Of a stretch of 53,838 nucleotides of DNA, positions 1 to 9,085 are shown piece after piece. Under the pieces are notes generated by a model. It saw only the letters and a program-made list of their open reading frames with translations. It was not told the DNA's origin and did not search any database. Made by a program: the position numbers and the translations under genes. The DNA is from Candidatus Electrothrix aarhusensis (GTDB lineage Bacteria > Desulfobacterota > Desulfobulbia > Desulfobulbales > Desulfobulbaceae), in contig MTKO01000068.1 in assembly GCA_004028505.1 (NCBI GenBank), positions 1 through 53,838 on the forward strand. Reading direction: 5' to 3'. Position 1 is the stretch's first letter. Every line of letters starts with the position of its first letter.

Positions 1-364
1 GGGGTGGGGGTTCATCTGTTTTGTTTACAGGCTCTTGGTCGGTAAATTCAGGGAAAGAAGAAATGGAGATTTCTTCAGGCCAATCCGAGGATGTATAGAG
101 GATATCTTGCTGACCACCTCGTACCTGAATAATCAGATTGTCCTGATACTGCTTACCGTAGATGGAACGTAACGAGTTGCCAAAATTCTCCCAATGCTCT
201 CTAGGATGAACCACATGGAGTTGGCTTTCGCCGAGGGTGAGGATTTCCCGGTCGAGTCGTTCCAGCTGCACCTTGCTGATGACCGAAAGGAAATGCAGGC
301 CAAAGGCGATCAGGATAGTGCCGGAGATCAGGACGGAGAACAGGGCGATCTTGAGGCGGAACAC
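1..364 (-). CDS. Sensor histidine kinase, N-terminal part (cut by window edge)
   Basis: Partial gene that runs off the left end of the window; about 121 codons are visible. I chose the GTG at 364, which begins one base after the TAA of the upstream response regulator, so the two genes are almost certainly co-transcribed and translationally coupled. The visible part has a short basic start, one hydrophobic membrane segment (about residues 5-27) and then a soluble stretch likely to lie in the periplasm. The HAMP, dimerisation and ATPase domains are outside the window, so the kinase call rests on gene order beside an OmpR-family regulator and on the membrane-then-sensor layout. The stimulus cannot be read from this part. 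Confidence 0.75.
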   Translation of the reverse strand, partial: MFRLKIALFSVLISGTILIAFGLHFLSVISKVQLERLDREILTLGESQLHVVHPREHWENFGNSLRSIYGKQYQDNLIIQVRGGQQDILYTSSDWPEEISISSFPEFTDQEPVNKTDEPPP

Positions 365-365
365 T

Positions 366-1043
366 TTACTGCCCCGGTTCTTTCAGGCGGTAGCCCACCC
401 CGCGTACTGTTTCTATCACCGGGGCACCGGGGAACTCCTTGGTCTTATTGCGCAGTCGCCGGATATAGACATCCACCACATTGGTTTGCGGGTCAAAATC
501 ATATCCCCAGACATGCTCAAGAATCTGGGTCCGAGTGTAGACGCGGTCCGGGCTCCGGAGGAGTAGCTCCAGCAGGCTGAATTCTCGGGCCGTAAGTTCT
601 ATGCCCTGCTTGCCTATCTTGATTTCCCGACTGATAAGATCAACCACCAGCTCTCCGCATTGGAGAAGATTCAGGGTATTACCCGAGGCTCGCCGACTGA
701 CCGCATGAAGACGGGCTGCCAATTCCTCAATAAAAAAGGGTTTGCAGAGATAGTCGTCCGCCCCGAGGTTCAGGCCCTCCAGACGCTCGTTCAGGGCTGA
801 GCGGGCGGTCAGCAGGATGACCGGTACCGTGTTTTTTTGCTCGCGTAAGTTCCTGAGAATACTGAGGCCGTCCCGTCCCGGCAGCATGATGTCAAGAATG
901 ACAGCGTCAAAGGACTGGGTGGTTGCCACATAATAGCCCTCATCCCCGTCTTCGCAGGCAGTGATGTTAAAGCCCAGTTCCTTGAGGCCTTTTTGGACAA
1001 ATGCGCTGATTTTTCGGTCGTCTTCAACCAGGAGGATTTTCAT
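366..1043 (-). CDS. Two-component response regulator, OmpR/PhoB family
   Basis: A 225-residue DNA-binding response regulator. The receiver domain (about 1-115) shows the acidic pocket E7-D8-D9, the phospho-acceptor D51 in an LDIMLPG context, T79 and K101 followed by proline. The C-terminal half (about 125-222) is a winged helix ending in the usual RGVGYRL motif. Length and spacing are normal for the family. It resembles the CusR-type subgroup often tied to metal or envelope stress, but no target or ligand can be read here. It is the first gene of a pair with the kinase at 364-1. The 312-bp region upstream separates it from the divergent M16 protease gene. Confidence 0.93.
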   Translation of the reverse strand: MKILLVEDDRKISAFVQKGLKELGFNITACEDGDEGYYVATTQSFDAVILDIMLPGRDGLSILRNLREQKNTVPVILLTARSALNERLEGLNLGADDYLCKPFFIEELAARLHAVSRRASGNTLNLLQCGELVVDLISREIKIGKQGIELTAREFSLLELLLRSPDRVYTRTQILEHVWGYDFDPQTNVVDVYIRRLRNKTKEFPGAPVIETVRGVGYRLKEPGQ

Positions 1044-1355
1044 AGGCGGTGAGGGGAAATATGTTACGTCAACTTGAGGTTATTTGAAAAAACTATACCC
1101 CAATCCTCAGCAAGCGGCAAACGGTTCTGGGAAATATCCACTTCCAACTACTTTCAGCTATTTTTAGCCACATCCACGCCCTGCCCCCTCCTGTATCCTC
1201 TTTAAGCCGGAAATTGCCCTGGAGATCAACCCAGAGAATTTCTTTATTTCTTTCTTTGGGATGATAGACGAAACATGGTATCCTTGCTCCAATTCATGGA
1301 ACTCAAATTCAAGGCCGTATTTTAACCTGCAACCCTCATCGTAAAGGATCGTTCA
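1044..1355. other. Divergent intergenic region, no gene seen
   Basis: 312 bases between the start of the response regulator (minus strand) and the start of the M16 protease (plus strand). It must hold the promoters of both. I see no convincing -35/-10 pair, no RNA gene and no ORF with coding character. A moderate ribosome-binding site, AAAGGA, lies about 7-12 bases before the protease ATG. Confidence 0.5.
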
Positions 1356-4229
1356 ATGCATGTGCAGCCTACTCGTTTTTTGCTTGTTTTCCTTATTACC
1401 AGCTTCTTTTGCATTCCTGGTAGCGTCATCTCATCTTCGGCAAAGGAGACTTCAATTTCTTCCACACAACTCTGCATTAGTAAGGGCTGGCCTCATGAGC
1501 AAAGCGATCTCAAGCCTGACCCTTCGCTGATTTTCGGTACCCTGGAAAATGGGCTACGTTATGTGATGATGGCCAATGACGAGCCCAAGGGCCGGGTTGC
1601 CATGTATCTTGATGTCCAGTCAGGCTCCCTGCATGAAACCGAAGAGCAACGAGGGCTGGCCCATTATTTGGAACATATGCTCTTTAACGGGACCACACAT
1701 CATCCGCCGGGCTCTCTTGTTGAGTATTTTCAATCCATCGGAATGGAGCATGGTGCAGACACCAATGCTCATACTTTTTATAATGAAACGGTGTACAAAC
1801 TGCTTTTACCGGACGCCAAGGAAAAAACCCTGAACGACGGCTTGCTGGTTCTGGCCGATTATGCAGGCGGAGCTCTCCTCCTGGAAAAAGAGGTGGATAA
1901 AGAGCGGGGTATCATTCTTGCTGAAAAACGAAGTAGAGATTCTGCTTTTATGCGGATGTCCAAGAAGAGTGCCGAACAGGGACTTGCCGGGACTCTGGTA
2001 GCCCAACGTGACATGATCGGCACGGAGGAGGTGCTGAAGACGGCTGATTCAGCCCTGCTCAGGCAATATTATGAACGCTGGTATCGACCAGAGAACATGA
2101 TCTTGGTTGCAGTGGGTGATACAGATCTCAGCCATCTGGAAAAGCTCATCAAAAAACAGTTGAGTGGACTGAAGGCCAAAACACCTGTTCCGCCTTGCCC
2201 AGATTTCGGTCAGGTCGTAGAAAACGGGACCGAGGCCATCTATCTTTTTGAGACAGATCTCGGCTATACCGAGGTTGCCCTTGAATCTGTCTGGAATATT
2301 GTCCCGGCTCAACCGAGTAAGGCGGAAGAACTCCTTGACTTAAAAAAATATGTTGTCCAAGTCATGATGGATAACCGCTTGCAACAGCTGGTGAATCAAC
2401 CCAAGAGTCCCATGACCAGCGCTGATTTTTCCAGCGGCATCTTTCTCCGTCGCTTGGGTTATACCTCCATAGATGCCAGGACATCGCCTGAACATTGGCA
2501 GCAAGCGCTGGAATCGCTCAATACCGCCCTGCGGCAGGCTCAGGAATTTGGTTTCAATGAGGCTGAATTCAAACGGGCTAAAAGTGAGATTTTGTCCCGA
2601 TTAAAGAAAGAAGTACAGGTGGCGGGCAGTAGAGAGAGCAAAGATTTAGTGTCCAAAATTATCCGCAGCCTGAATAATAATGAGGTCGTTATGTCACCGG
2701 AGCAGGAATTGTCTCTGTTTGAGCCTTCCTTGGAAAAAATGGCCTTGGCTGAGCTCAATAAAAATTTTCAAAAGATGTGGCATGAGCGTCGCTTAGTCAA
2801 GGTCATGGGGACAACTGAGCTGAAGAAGGAAAACGGGATATCTCCAGAAGATACTATCCTCAAGGCGCTTCACAAGGCTGAACAGGCCGAAGTTACTGCC
2901 TGGGTGCAGGGCAAGGAAGCAGTCTTTCCCTATCTGCCGATCCCGAAAAAGCAGGGCAAGGTTGACGAGCATATCAGCTATAAGGAGATTGGAGCGGAAC
3001 GCTATGTTTTTAAAAATGGTCTGATCCTTAACCTGAAACATACGGATTTTGAGCCCAATGAGATCAAGATAATGGCAACCTTGGGACACGGCAAGCTCGT
3101 TGAAACGAAGCCAGGCTTGGCCCTGCTTGCCGAAATGTTGCTGCCAGAAAGCGGGGTGGGCGGCCTGACTGAGGAGCAACTCAAAGAGGTGTTGGCCCCT
3201 TATTCAGCCCATGTTCGTTTTCAGATTGAGGAGGACGACTTTCAGTTCCAGGGTAAAGGATTAAAAAACGAGAGCGAACTCCTTTTTCAGCTTTTGTACA
3301 CCAATTTGTATGATCCAGCGTTTCGGGAAGATGCCTTTCAGCGGGGGATGCAGAGGATCCGTCAGGCCTATGCCCAGATGGAAAGTTCTGTAGAGGGGAT
3401 GATGCATCTCCAGGGAGAGCGATTTTTGGCTGGTGGCAATCTGCGCTATGGGGCTGTTCCTTTGGAAATGCTGAACAAGATAACTGTTGCAGATATCGAG
3501 CAATGGCTGCGTCCTGTTTTTAAGGAGAGCGAGCTGGAAATCTCTGTGGTGGGTGATTTTGATCAGCAGGAAATACTGGGACTGGCCGGGGTTTATTTCG
3601 GTGGACAAGCGCGGAACAGTTTCCAGAAGGTCGACGGTGAGCAGATCTCTTTTCCGTCCGGTAAATCCTTGTCCCTACCCGTGACAACGCATAGTGAAAA
3701 AGGCATGGTCACCGTTGCCTGGCCCACAGATGATTTCTGGGATATTTCTCGAACCCGTCGACTCAATGTGCTGGCCTCGGTGCTTGATGATCGGATGCGG
3801 AAGCTGATCCGTGAGGAACTAGGTGCTGCTTACTCGCCTTATGCCTATAATCGCCCCAGCCTTGTTGATCCGGGGTACGGGGTATTGCGTACAGTGGTCG
3901 TGGTTGACCCGCCTCAGGCCGAGATGGTGGTTGACAAGCTGAAACAGCTCGGGACGGAGCTTGCCAAGGAGAAAATTACTGCGGATGAGCTGGAACGTGC
4001 GCTTGAGCCGACCATGACCTCGATTCGGGATATGATTCGCACTAATCGCTACTGGCTGGAATCCGTGCTGGTGCAATCGTCCCGACACCCTGAACGGCTG
4101 GAATGGCCCAAGACTATTCAGAGCGATATTGCTGCAATTACTGTAGATGAAATTTCTGCTCTTGCGGCAAAATACCTGCAATCGAAAAAGGCGGCAGAAA
4201 TTATTTTGTTGCCTACCAAGAAAGAGTAA
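1356..4229 (+). CDS. Exported M16 (insulinase/PqqL-like) zinc protease
   Basis: A 957-residue protein with a signal peptide (hydrophobic about 8-27). The inverzincin motif HYLEH is at 103-107, so H103 and H107 bind zinc and E106 is catalytic. E183 lies exactly 76 residues after H107, as required for the third ligand of the H-x-x-E-H-x76-E family signature. The length fits a full protein with two active-type and two inactive M16 repeats, like PqqL of Proteobacteria. It should act on peptides or small unfolded proteins in the periplasm. It stands alone: gmhB follows after about 100 bases, and a palindromic repeat lies between them. Substrate unknown. Confidence 0.93.
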   Translation: MHVQPTRFLLVFLITSFFCIPGSVISSSAKETSISSTQLCISKGWPHEQSDLKPDPSLIFGTLENGLRYVMMANDEPKGRVAMYLDVQSGSLHETEEQRGLAHYLEHMLFNGTTHHPPGSLVEYFQSIGMEHGADTNAHTFYNETVYKLLLPDAKEKTLNDGLLVLADYAGGALLLEKEVDKERGIILAEKRSRDSAFMRMSKKSAEQGLAGTLVAQRDMIGTEEVLKTADSALLRQYYERWYRPENMILVAVGDTDLSHLEKLIKKQLSGLKAKTPVPPCPDFGQVVENGTEAIYLFETDLGYTEVALESVWNIVPAQPSKAEELLDLKKYVVQVMMDNRLQQLVNQPKSPMTSADFSSGIFLRRLGYTSIDARTSPEHWQQALESLNTALRQAQEFGFNEAEFKRAKSEILSRLKKEVQVAGSRESKDLVSKIIRSLNNNEVVMSPEQELSLFEPSLEKMALAELNKNFQKMWHERRLVKVMGTTELKKENGISPEDTILKALHKAEQAEVTAWVQGKEAVFPYLPIPKKQGKVDEHISYKEIGAERYVFKNGLILNLKHTDFEPNEIKIMATLGHGKLVETKPGLALLAEMLLPESGVGGLTEEQLKEVLAPYSAHVRFQIEEDDFQFQGKGLKNESELLFQLLYTNLYDPAFREDAFQRGMQRIRQAYAQMESSVEGMMHLQGERFLAGGNLRYGAVPLEMLNKITVADIEQWLRPVFKESELEISVVGDFDQQEILGLAGVYFGGQARNSFQKVDGEQISFPSGKSLSLPVTTHSEKGMVTVAWPTDDFWDISRTRRLNVLASVLDDRMRKLIREELGAAYSPYAYNRPSLVDPGYGVLRTVVVVDPPQAEMVVDKLKQLGTELAKEKITADELERALEPTMTSIRDMIRTNRYWLESVLVQSSRHPERLEWPKTIQSDIAAITVDEISALAAKYLQSKKAAEIILLPTKKE

Positions 4230-4237
4230 GGGGTGTC

Positions 4238-4265
4238 GTAGGGGCACGGCACGCCGCGCCCCTAC
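4238..4265. repeat. Palindromic repeat with GTAGGGGC / GCCCCTAC ends
   Basis: Directly after the M16 protease stop. The outer arms GTAGGGGC and GCCCCTAC pair perfectly around a GC-rich centre that is itself nearly self-complementary (ACGGC...GCCGC). The ends are the same as those of the two larger palindromes inside hrpA (53319-53387 has TGTAGGGG and CCCCTACA at its ends). It could serve as a terminator for the protease gene, but there is no T tract, so a dispersed REP-like element is more likely. Confidence 0.6.
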
Positions 4266-4333
4266 CGAACAAATTTTTTGGGTGGATACCCTGTTTTCAC
4301 CCTGAACGTTACAAGATAACTGAACGAGAGAAA

Positions 4334-4912
4334 ATGACACCACAACCTGCGGTCTTCCTGGACCGCGACGGCACCATCAACGAACAGATGGGCTATATTA
4401 ACCATATCAGCAGATTCATCCTCCTGCCCGGAGCTGCCCAGGCAATCCGTATCTTGAACGAGCAGAATATTCCTGTGGTGGTGGTGACCAACCAGTCCGG
4501 CTTGGCTCGGGGCTATTTTCCACCCTCCCTACTGGATGAGGTGCATGCCAAGATGGAACGGGAATTGGCAGCGGAAGGTGCCCATATCGACGGCCTTTAT
4601 ATCTGCCCCCATCACCCGGAGGCCAAGGAAGAACAGTTTCGCAAGGATTGCAATTGCCGCAAGCCCAAGACCGGGCTGCTGGAACAGGCTGCTGCGGAAC
4701 TCAATCTTGATCTGGGACGTTCTTTTATGGTCGGGGATCGCTGGTCTGACCTGAAATGCGGGGCTCGGGTTGGAGCGACCTCTATTCTGGTGCTCAGCGG
4801 CTACGGTCGGGGGGATCTACAATATATCGGCCCGCAGCAGGAAATGCAGCCTGCCACGGTTGCTGAGGATTTGCCTGCGGCGGTGGGGTGGATTTTGAAA
4901 CGATTGGAATAG
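4334..4912 (+). CDS. gmhB: D-glycero-beta-D-manno-heptose 1,7-bisphosphate 7-phosphatase
   Basis: 192 residues, a HAD-superfamily IIIA phosphatase of the GmhB/HisB-N type. The nucleophile motif is DRDGT with D10 and D12; the second motif is the VTNQSG segment near residue 55; the last is VGDRWSD near 137. The Cys/His group around CPHH and CNC (about 91-111) is the zinc-binding loop that is typical of GmhB. It removes the 7-phosphate of heptose 1,7-bisphosphate in the cytoplasm during ADP-heptose synthesis for lipopolysaccharide core, so the host makes an LPS outer membrane. No other heptose genes lie in the window. HisB-type histidinol phosphatase is the alternative, but there is no his gene nearby. 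Confidence 0.92.
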   Translation: MTPQPAVFLDRDGTINEQMGYINHISRFILLPGAAQAIRILNEQNIPVVVVTNQSGLARGYFPPSLLDEVHAKMERELAAEGAHIDGLYICPHHPEAKEEQFRKDCNCRKPKTGLLEQAAAELNLDLGRSFMVGDRWSDLKCGARVGATSILVLSGYGRGDLQYIGPQQEMQPATVAEDLPAAVGWILKRLE

Positions 4913-4921
4913 TAGCTTATT

Positions 4922-4953
4922 AGCGAAGAGGCAGAGGGCTCTGTCTCTTCGCT
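4922..4953 (+). terminator. Hairpin after gmhB
   Basis: AGCGAAGAG and CTCTTCGCT pair perfectly, with a further inner CAGAG/CTCTG stem after one mismatch. It starts ten bases after the gmhB stop. No T run follows, so termination strength is uncertain. A second inverted repeat (AGAATAACC at 4977-4985 and GGTTATTCT at 4994-5002) lies just beyond, between the convergent ends of gmhB and the minus-strand gene at 5058. Confidence 0.5.
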
Positions 4954-5057
4954 GTAAGCGCAGGATGTGTAATGGGAGAATAACCAAGGAGTCGGTTATT
5001 CTGTTCATGCTGTTACCCCGTTCTACCTAAAATAATACGATACTTCTCGTGAGCTGA

Positions 5058-6815
5058 TCATTCTTTTTCTTCTCCCGTCTTGGGAAGCGTTTTAAAGATA
5101 ACCTCGGCTCTAACATGTGTTTCTACAAGATCGCTACAGGCTGCAACAAAATCAAAAGAACGCATAAGGGTAAGGACCTCCTCCTGCATCTTCCTGCCTG
5201 AACCGGTTCTGCTCGCCCACAACATATTCGTCAACCAATCCGCAATCGGGGCAAGCTGACCGGCTAACCGCTCCGGTCGAAGAAGAAATGCGTCTGAATT
5301 GGCAGTAGCCACACAGGTTCCGGCTGTCTCTCCCAGCTCCTTAACCATATTGTCGGCTAAGGTCTTGGGATCCTGCGCCCCTTCAAGTAAGGTTCGCAAT
5401 TGGCTTTCTCCATTGGCGATGTATAACATGGTGTCAGTCAATGCTATGGCCAGATGAGAGGCCTCGACAGGCATAATTGTCCAATAATAGAAGCGATGCC
5501 CTTGAATTTTTTCCTGGCGCTCATTTACAAGTCCTTGTTTTTTAAGAGTGCCACGTAATTTTTTCAATGCCCATCCCACAGCCTTCTTATCCTGAACTTT
5601 AAGAGCCAAAATCGTTTTCGGTAGGGGAAACATGCCTGCATTGACAATTTCATGGACAGATATCCCGGCCTGAGGCCCTACAGCCTCTAAAAATTTATTT
5701 AAGGAAAAACCTACCTCATCCTGAACGGTCTTTTCCAGTTCGCTGTACTGCTGTTTCGTCTTAGCCGAGGCTAGGAAATTGCGAAAAAACGCTTTGTCAA
5801 AATGAGAAAGCCGGTAATGCAGCAAGGTATTTGCTTGCAACAAGGACAAGGCAAGATCTTCATTGTCTGATAACACCTCACCAGCCTGAACCTCCTGAAC
5901 CTGATTGGGCAAGGACTTAGGATTAACTTCTCCTTTCATCCGTAGGCGAAGTTCGCCCTGGTTTTCGATGATTACCCCCCCTATACTTTTTATCCCTGCC
6001 AACTCTTCCGTCACCCTTCCTGTCATCGTTTCTGCCGCTTGCTGTCCCTTTTCTTGAGTAAAGGCGCTGACAAGCTCTTGCAGAGATATTGCATTGAGAT
6101 ATGCATGAGCGTAAAGCTGCCCAGTTCTTTCCTCTTTCCAGAAGGATTCAGTTGCAGTAAAGGACTCAGCATGCCGCAGATTTTTCCCGGTCGCTTTTCG
6201 CTCAACCGCGCTTACGATTCTCCTCGGATCATAGGCCAAGACAATAATTCCTTGGTCGTCATACCCATAGAGCATCTCATTCTCATCCAGCCTGATGCGA
6301 GTCATATCCAAACCAGCTACCTCCGCATTTGTCATATCTTTACGCATCACCAAGCGGGCAAATCTTCCAATCGGTCCGGCAGAGGATGAGGTTCCAAAGG
6401 CTAAGATGGAATTTTTCAGTTCTTGCTCTGGGTTATCTTGTAACCGTTCTGGATCCGGCGGGCATAAGGCGATGACTGCATCATCCCCAAAAACCTGACG
6501 AAATATCGGGCTCGTCATCACATCAGCAACAGCATTATAGAAAGCATCATATTTCTCCAGGTCCTCGTCCGTGCCCCCAAGTTCTCCCATTATTTCGTGC
6601 ATGACCGGCTTGGACAAAAATCGCCCCAAGGGTGTACCCGGAAATGCTGTTGACAAACCCTCCATATCATAAAGACTCAAAACAGCCACCACATCATCAG
6701 GTAAAAAATGAGCATAGTAATTTTGCGGAGGCTTAGGCGGAGCAGGACGTGAGAGGAAATACGAAAATCCTCCGATAATACAGAGGCAACAAACTAAAAA
6801 AATTATTTTTTTCAT
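5058..6815 (-). CDS. Anchored or exported protein of unknown function (DUF3352-like)
   Basis: 585 residues. It begins with MKK and a strong hydrophobic segment (about 3-20) followed by a proline-rich stretch, so it is either secreted or anchored with the bulk in the periplasm. The rest is soluble, with no Cys-haem motif or catalytic motif that I recognise. The early FLPDDVVAVLSL stretch and the overall pattern recall DUF3352-type proteins, but this is a weak resemblance. It is a single gene: the neighbours gmhB and the carboxypeptidase are on the other strand. The start ATG at 6815 is the natural one because the signal sequence begins there. Confidence 0.75.
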   Translation of the reverse strand: MKKIIFLVCCLCIIGGFSYFLSRPAPPKPPQNYYAHFLPDDVVAVLSLYDMEGLSTAFPGTPLGRFLSKPVMHEIMGELGGTDEDLEKYDAFYNAVADVMTSPIFRQVFGDDAVIALCPPDPERLQDNPEQELKNSILAFGTSSSAGPIGRFARLVMRKDMTNAEVAGLDMTRIRLDENEMLYGYDDQGIIVLAYDPRRIVSAVERKATGKNLRHAESFTATESFWKEERTGQLYAHAYLNAISLQELVSAFTQEKGQQAAETMTGRVTEELAGIKSIGGVIIENQGELRLRMKGEVNPKSLPNQVQEVQAGEVLSDNEDLALSLLQANTLLHYRLSHFDKAFFRNFLASAKTKQQYSELEKTVQDEVGFSLNKFLEAVGPQAGISVHEIVNAGMFPLPKTILALKVQDKKAVGWALKKLRGTLKKQGLVNERQEKIQGHRFYYWTIMPVEASHLAIALTDTMLYIANGESQLRTLLEGAQDPKTLADNMVKELGETAGTCVATANSDAFLLRPERLAGQLAPIADWLTNMLWASRTGSGRKMQEEVLTLMRSFDFVAACSDLVETHVRAEVIFKTLPKTGEEKE

Positions 6816-7099
6816 AAATTCGAGTTGTAAAAAATTCGATGTTCAAGGGAGGAGTATCGCGATAGAGAATGGTTAAAACACAAAAAAGACGATGCTTATA
6901 AATAATGCATTCCGCCAATCCATTTAATGGATATTTTTACCCTAAAAAGATGCAAAGTCAATTCTTATCAGTTATAATAATTTTGTAATTTTCAATGCGA
7001 AAATAGCAGAAAGGTTTTCCTGCAAACGAAAACCGATACCTTCTCATGACTCTGCTTCGCAGATTCCCACGAACCTGAGATACAAAGAGGATGATCCCT

Positions 7100-8233
7100 A
7101 TGAACCGATGCTCTTTTTTATTTATCGCACTCTTAGCACCTTGTGTATTCACCCTGTCGTTCGGCAACATGCAAGCACAGGCAACGCTTCCTGTTTTAAG
7201 CAGTACTGCCAAAAAAGCGCCACAAGCCAAAACGCTCCCGCAACTTTCTGCCCCAACCATTGACAAGACTGTTACCAAAACAGGTACCAAAGCAACCTCT
7301 CCACCGGACACCTCCTCGGGTACGCCTGTCATCCTCGGAAACAAAGGAAATATTTCATCTGTAAAAGAAAGAGTTGCAAAAATTTCCTGTACCACAACTA
7401 CCAAGACTGCCATTACAACCAAGAACACGGCCAAAAGTACGAAAAAAAGGAAAAAAATTCGTCTGGCAGGCATCAATAAACATATCACCTCAAAGAGTGC
7501 TATTATTCTGGATGCTGAAACAGGCAAAACCATTTTTGCCAAGGCTCCAGATAATCCCCGTCAACCGGCATCAACCATTAAGGTTCTTACCGGCATGATT
7601 GCCATAAAGCGTCTGGAAAACAATGAAAAGGTGGGGGTCAGTCGGCATGCGGAAAAAATGCCGAGATCCAAAGTTTATTTAAGCACCAAGAAAAAATATA
7701 AGGCCAATGACCTGATTAATTCGGTTCTTCTGGCTTCGGCAAACGATGCAAGCGTTGCTCTGGCAGAAAAAATTGCTGGTAGTGAAGCCGATTTTGCCAA
7801 ACTGATGACCCTGCATGCCCGGCTCTGGGGAGCAAAAAATACCATCTGTCGCACAGCCTCCGGCCTGACCGCCAAGGGCCAACAATCCACAGCACGAGAT
7901 CTCGCCCAGATATTTCGTCATGCCATGCAAGATAAAGAATTTGCTGGTCGCATGAAGCGAACCAAGGTCAAAACCTCATACGGTAAACTCCTGCGCAACC
8001 ATAACCGCGCACTCTGGCAGGTGGATGGGGCGCTGGCTGGCAAAACCGGCTATACCAATTTGGCTCGCCAGACCTATGTGGGACAGTTTCAACGAGGTGA
8101 TGATACCATTGTTGTCGCCATTATGGGTAGCGAAACTATGTGGACAGATATCAAACGTCTGGTTGATTACGGCTTTAAAAAGAAAGAGCAGATCAGGGTA
8201 GCTCAACTTGCTGAAACCAAAACAGAGAGTTGA
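7100..8233 (+). CDS. D-alanyl-D-alanine carboxypeptidase, S11 family (penicillin-binding)
   Basis: I prefer the ATG at 7100 over the one at 7091: AGAGG at 7086-7090 abuts the earlier ATG but is a good nine bases from the later one, and the signal peptide then starts with MNRCS. The catalytic motifs of PBP5/6-type enzymes are all present: STIK at 158-161 (Ser nucleophile and Lys), SAN at 213-215, and KTG at 315-317. The enzyme trims the last D-Ala of peptidoglycan stem peptides in the periplasm. Odd: about 95 residues of Lys/Thr/Ala-rich, probably disordered sequence lie between the signal peptide and the catalytic domain. The usual C-terminal beta domain and amphipathic anchor are missing; the protein stops soon after the catalytic fold. 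Confidence 0.92.
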   Translation: MNRCSFLFIALLAPCVFTLSFGNMQAQATLPVLSSTAKKAPQAKTLPQLSAPTIDKTVTKTGTKATSPPDTSSGTPVILGNKGNISSVKERVAKISCTTTTKTAITTKNTAKSTKKRKKIRLAGINKHITSKSAIILDAETGKTIFAKAPDNPRQPASTIKVLTGMIAIKRLENNEKVGVSRHAEKMPRSKVYLSTKKKYKANDLINSVLLASANDASVALAEKIAGSEADFAKLMTLHARLWGAKNTICRTASGLTAKGQQSTARDLAQIFRHAMQDKEFAGRMKRTKVKTSYGKLLRNHNRALWQVDGALAGKTGYTNLARQTYVGQFQRGDDTIVVAIMGSETMWTDIKRLVDYGFKKKEQIRVAQLAETKTES

Positions 8234-8280
8234 ATTTGAAAAATCTGAAGATTTGTAATAAACCGACACAACAAAAAAAT

Positions 8281-8309
8281 CGCCCGTGTCTTCTGACAGG
8301 GCGTTTTTT
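8281..8309 (+). terminator. Rho-independent terminator after the carboxypeptidase
   Basis: CGCCC-G-TGTC and GACAGGGCG pair with one bulge and a TTCT loop, followed by six T residues. It ends the carboxypeptidase transcript about 50 bases after its stop and isolates it from the Panacea/Fic operon. Confidence 0.85.
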
Positions 8310-8324
8310 ATAAAACTTCGGCAA

Positions 8325-8345
8325 GATACGTTGACACAACGTATC
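8325..8345. promoter_or_regulatory. Perfect 9-bp inverted repeat, probable operator of the Panacea/Fic operon
   Basis: GATACGTTG at 8325-8333 and CAACGTATC at 8337-8345 are exact reverse complements separated by ACA. The palindrome covers the -35 hexamer of the promoter below. This is the typical place for an autorepressor of a toxin-antitoxin operon. That the antitoxin or Fic complex binds it is an inference. Confidence 0.75.
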
Positions 8346-8359
8346 TTTTACGGTACATT
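8331..8359 (+). promoter_or_regulatory. Sigma-70 promoter for the Panacea/Fic operon
   Basis: TTGACA at 8331-8336 matches the -35 consensus exactly; TACATT at 8354-8359 is a good -10; the spacer is 17 bases. The expected start point is near 8366, giving a leader of about 70 bases before the ATG at 8438. Confidence 0.75.
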
Positions 8360-8437
8360 CTACTTGGAGAAACATTGCTTTTGTACAAAGAAATTTGCGC
8401 ATTACAACGAGATAATAACACTACAAGATAACCTTCT

Positions 8438-9085
8438 ATGACAGCAATTTCTCAGGCGCAGCCTATACATGCCATAGAGCTTGCTCAGTTCATCATCGCC
8501 GCATACCCCGATAAAGGCATTACACCGATGAAGCTGCAAAAGCTTGCCTATTACGCTAAGTCATGGACTTTAGTGGCACACCACCCGTTGATCCAGGCCG
8601 ATTTTAAAAAATGGACCTATGGGCCTGTGAACACACCTATCTATAATTCCTATAAAAAACATGGGGCGGATATTATCCCTCCGGGGACCAAACCGGCAGG
8701 GATCAGTGAGGAACAGGAAAAACTTCTCATCTTTATTCTGGATAATTATATCGATTACTCCGCCTTCACCCTCAGCGCAATGACCCATAATGAAGCACCT
8801 TGGCTGGAAGCGGAAGAAAGTGCCGTTATCAGTGATGTTGCAATTTTTACTTATTATTCCAACCAACCCTTTGCAAAAAACTTCCTCAAGCTCGACCAAG
8901 GTACTGCCCAGCAGCCCTTCCATGTTTTGAAGTCCAATTCCTGGCATTCCTTCACCTTGGATATGGATAAAGAAGAGGCTGAAACCTTTGCCACCTACCC
9001 GAATGCAGAAGATTATCAGCAGCAGAGCCAAAAGGCTAAGCATGATTTTCAAAACCTGCTGCAGAAGATTGACGAACTGCTGTAA
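8438..9085 (+). CDS. Panacea-domain (DUF4065, SocA-like) antitoxin
   Basis: 215 residues. The N-terminal 110 residues carry the DUF4065/Panacea pattern: an AQFIIAAY helix, then MKLQKLAYYA, an FKKWTYGPV segment and a later NEAPW motif. This domain is known from the SocA antitoxin/proteolytic adaptor and as an antitoxin domain paired with many unrelated toxins. It is followed with no gap by a Fic-domain gene, behind a strong promoter with a palindromic operator, so the natural reading is the antitoxin of a two-gene system. The C-terminal third (about 140-215) has no match I know and may be the part that recognises the toxin. Confidence 0.85.
   Translation: MTAISQAQPIHAIELAQFIIAAYPDKGITPMKLQKLAYYAKSWTLVAHHPLIQADFKKWTYGPVNTPIYNSYKKHGADIIPPGTKPAGISEEQEKLLIFILDNYIDYSAFTLSAMTHNEAPWLEAEESAVISDVAIFTYYSNQPFAKNFLKLDQGTAQQPFHVLKSNSWHSFTLDMDKEEAETFATYPNAEDYQQQSQKAKHDFQNLLQKIDELL

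Noticed and set aside
194..580. Plus-strand frames antisense to the kinase and response regulator
   Set aside because: They lie opposite two well-supported genes and their translations have no family features.
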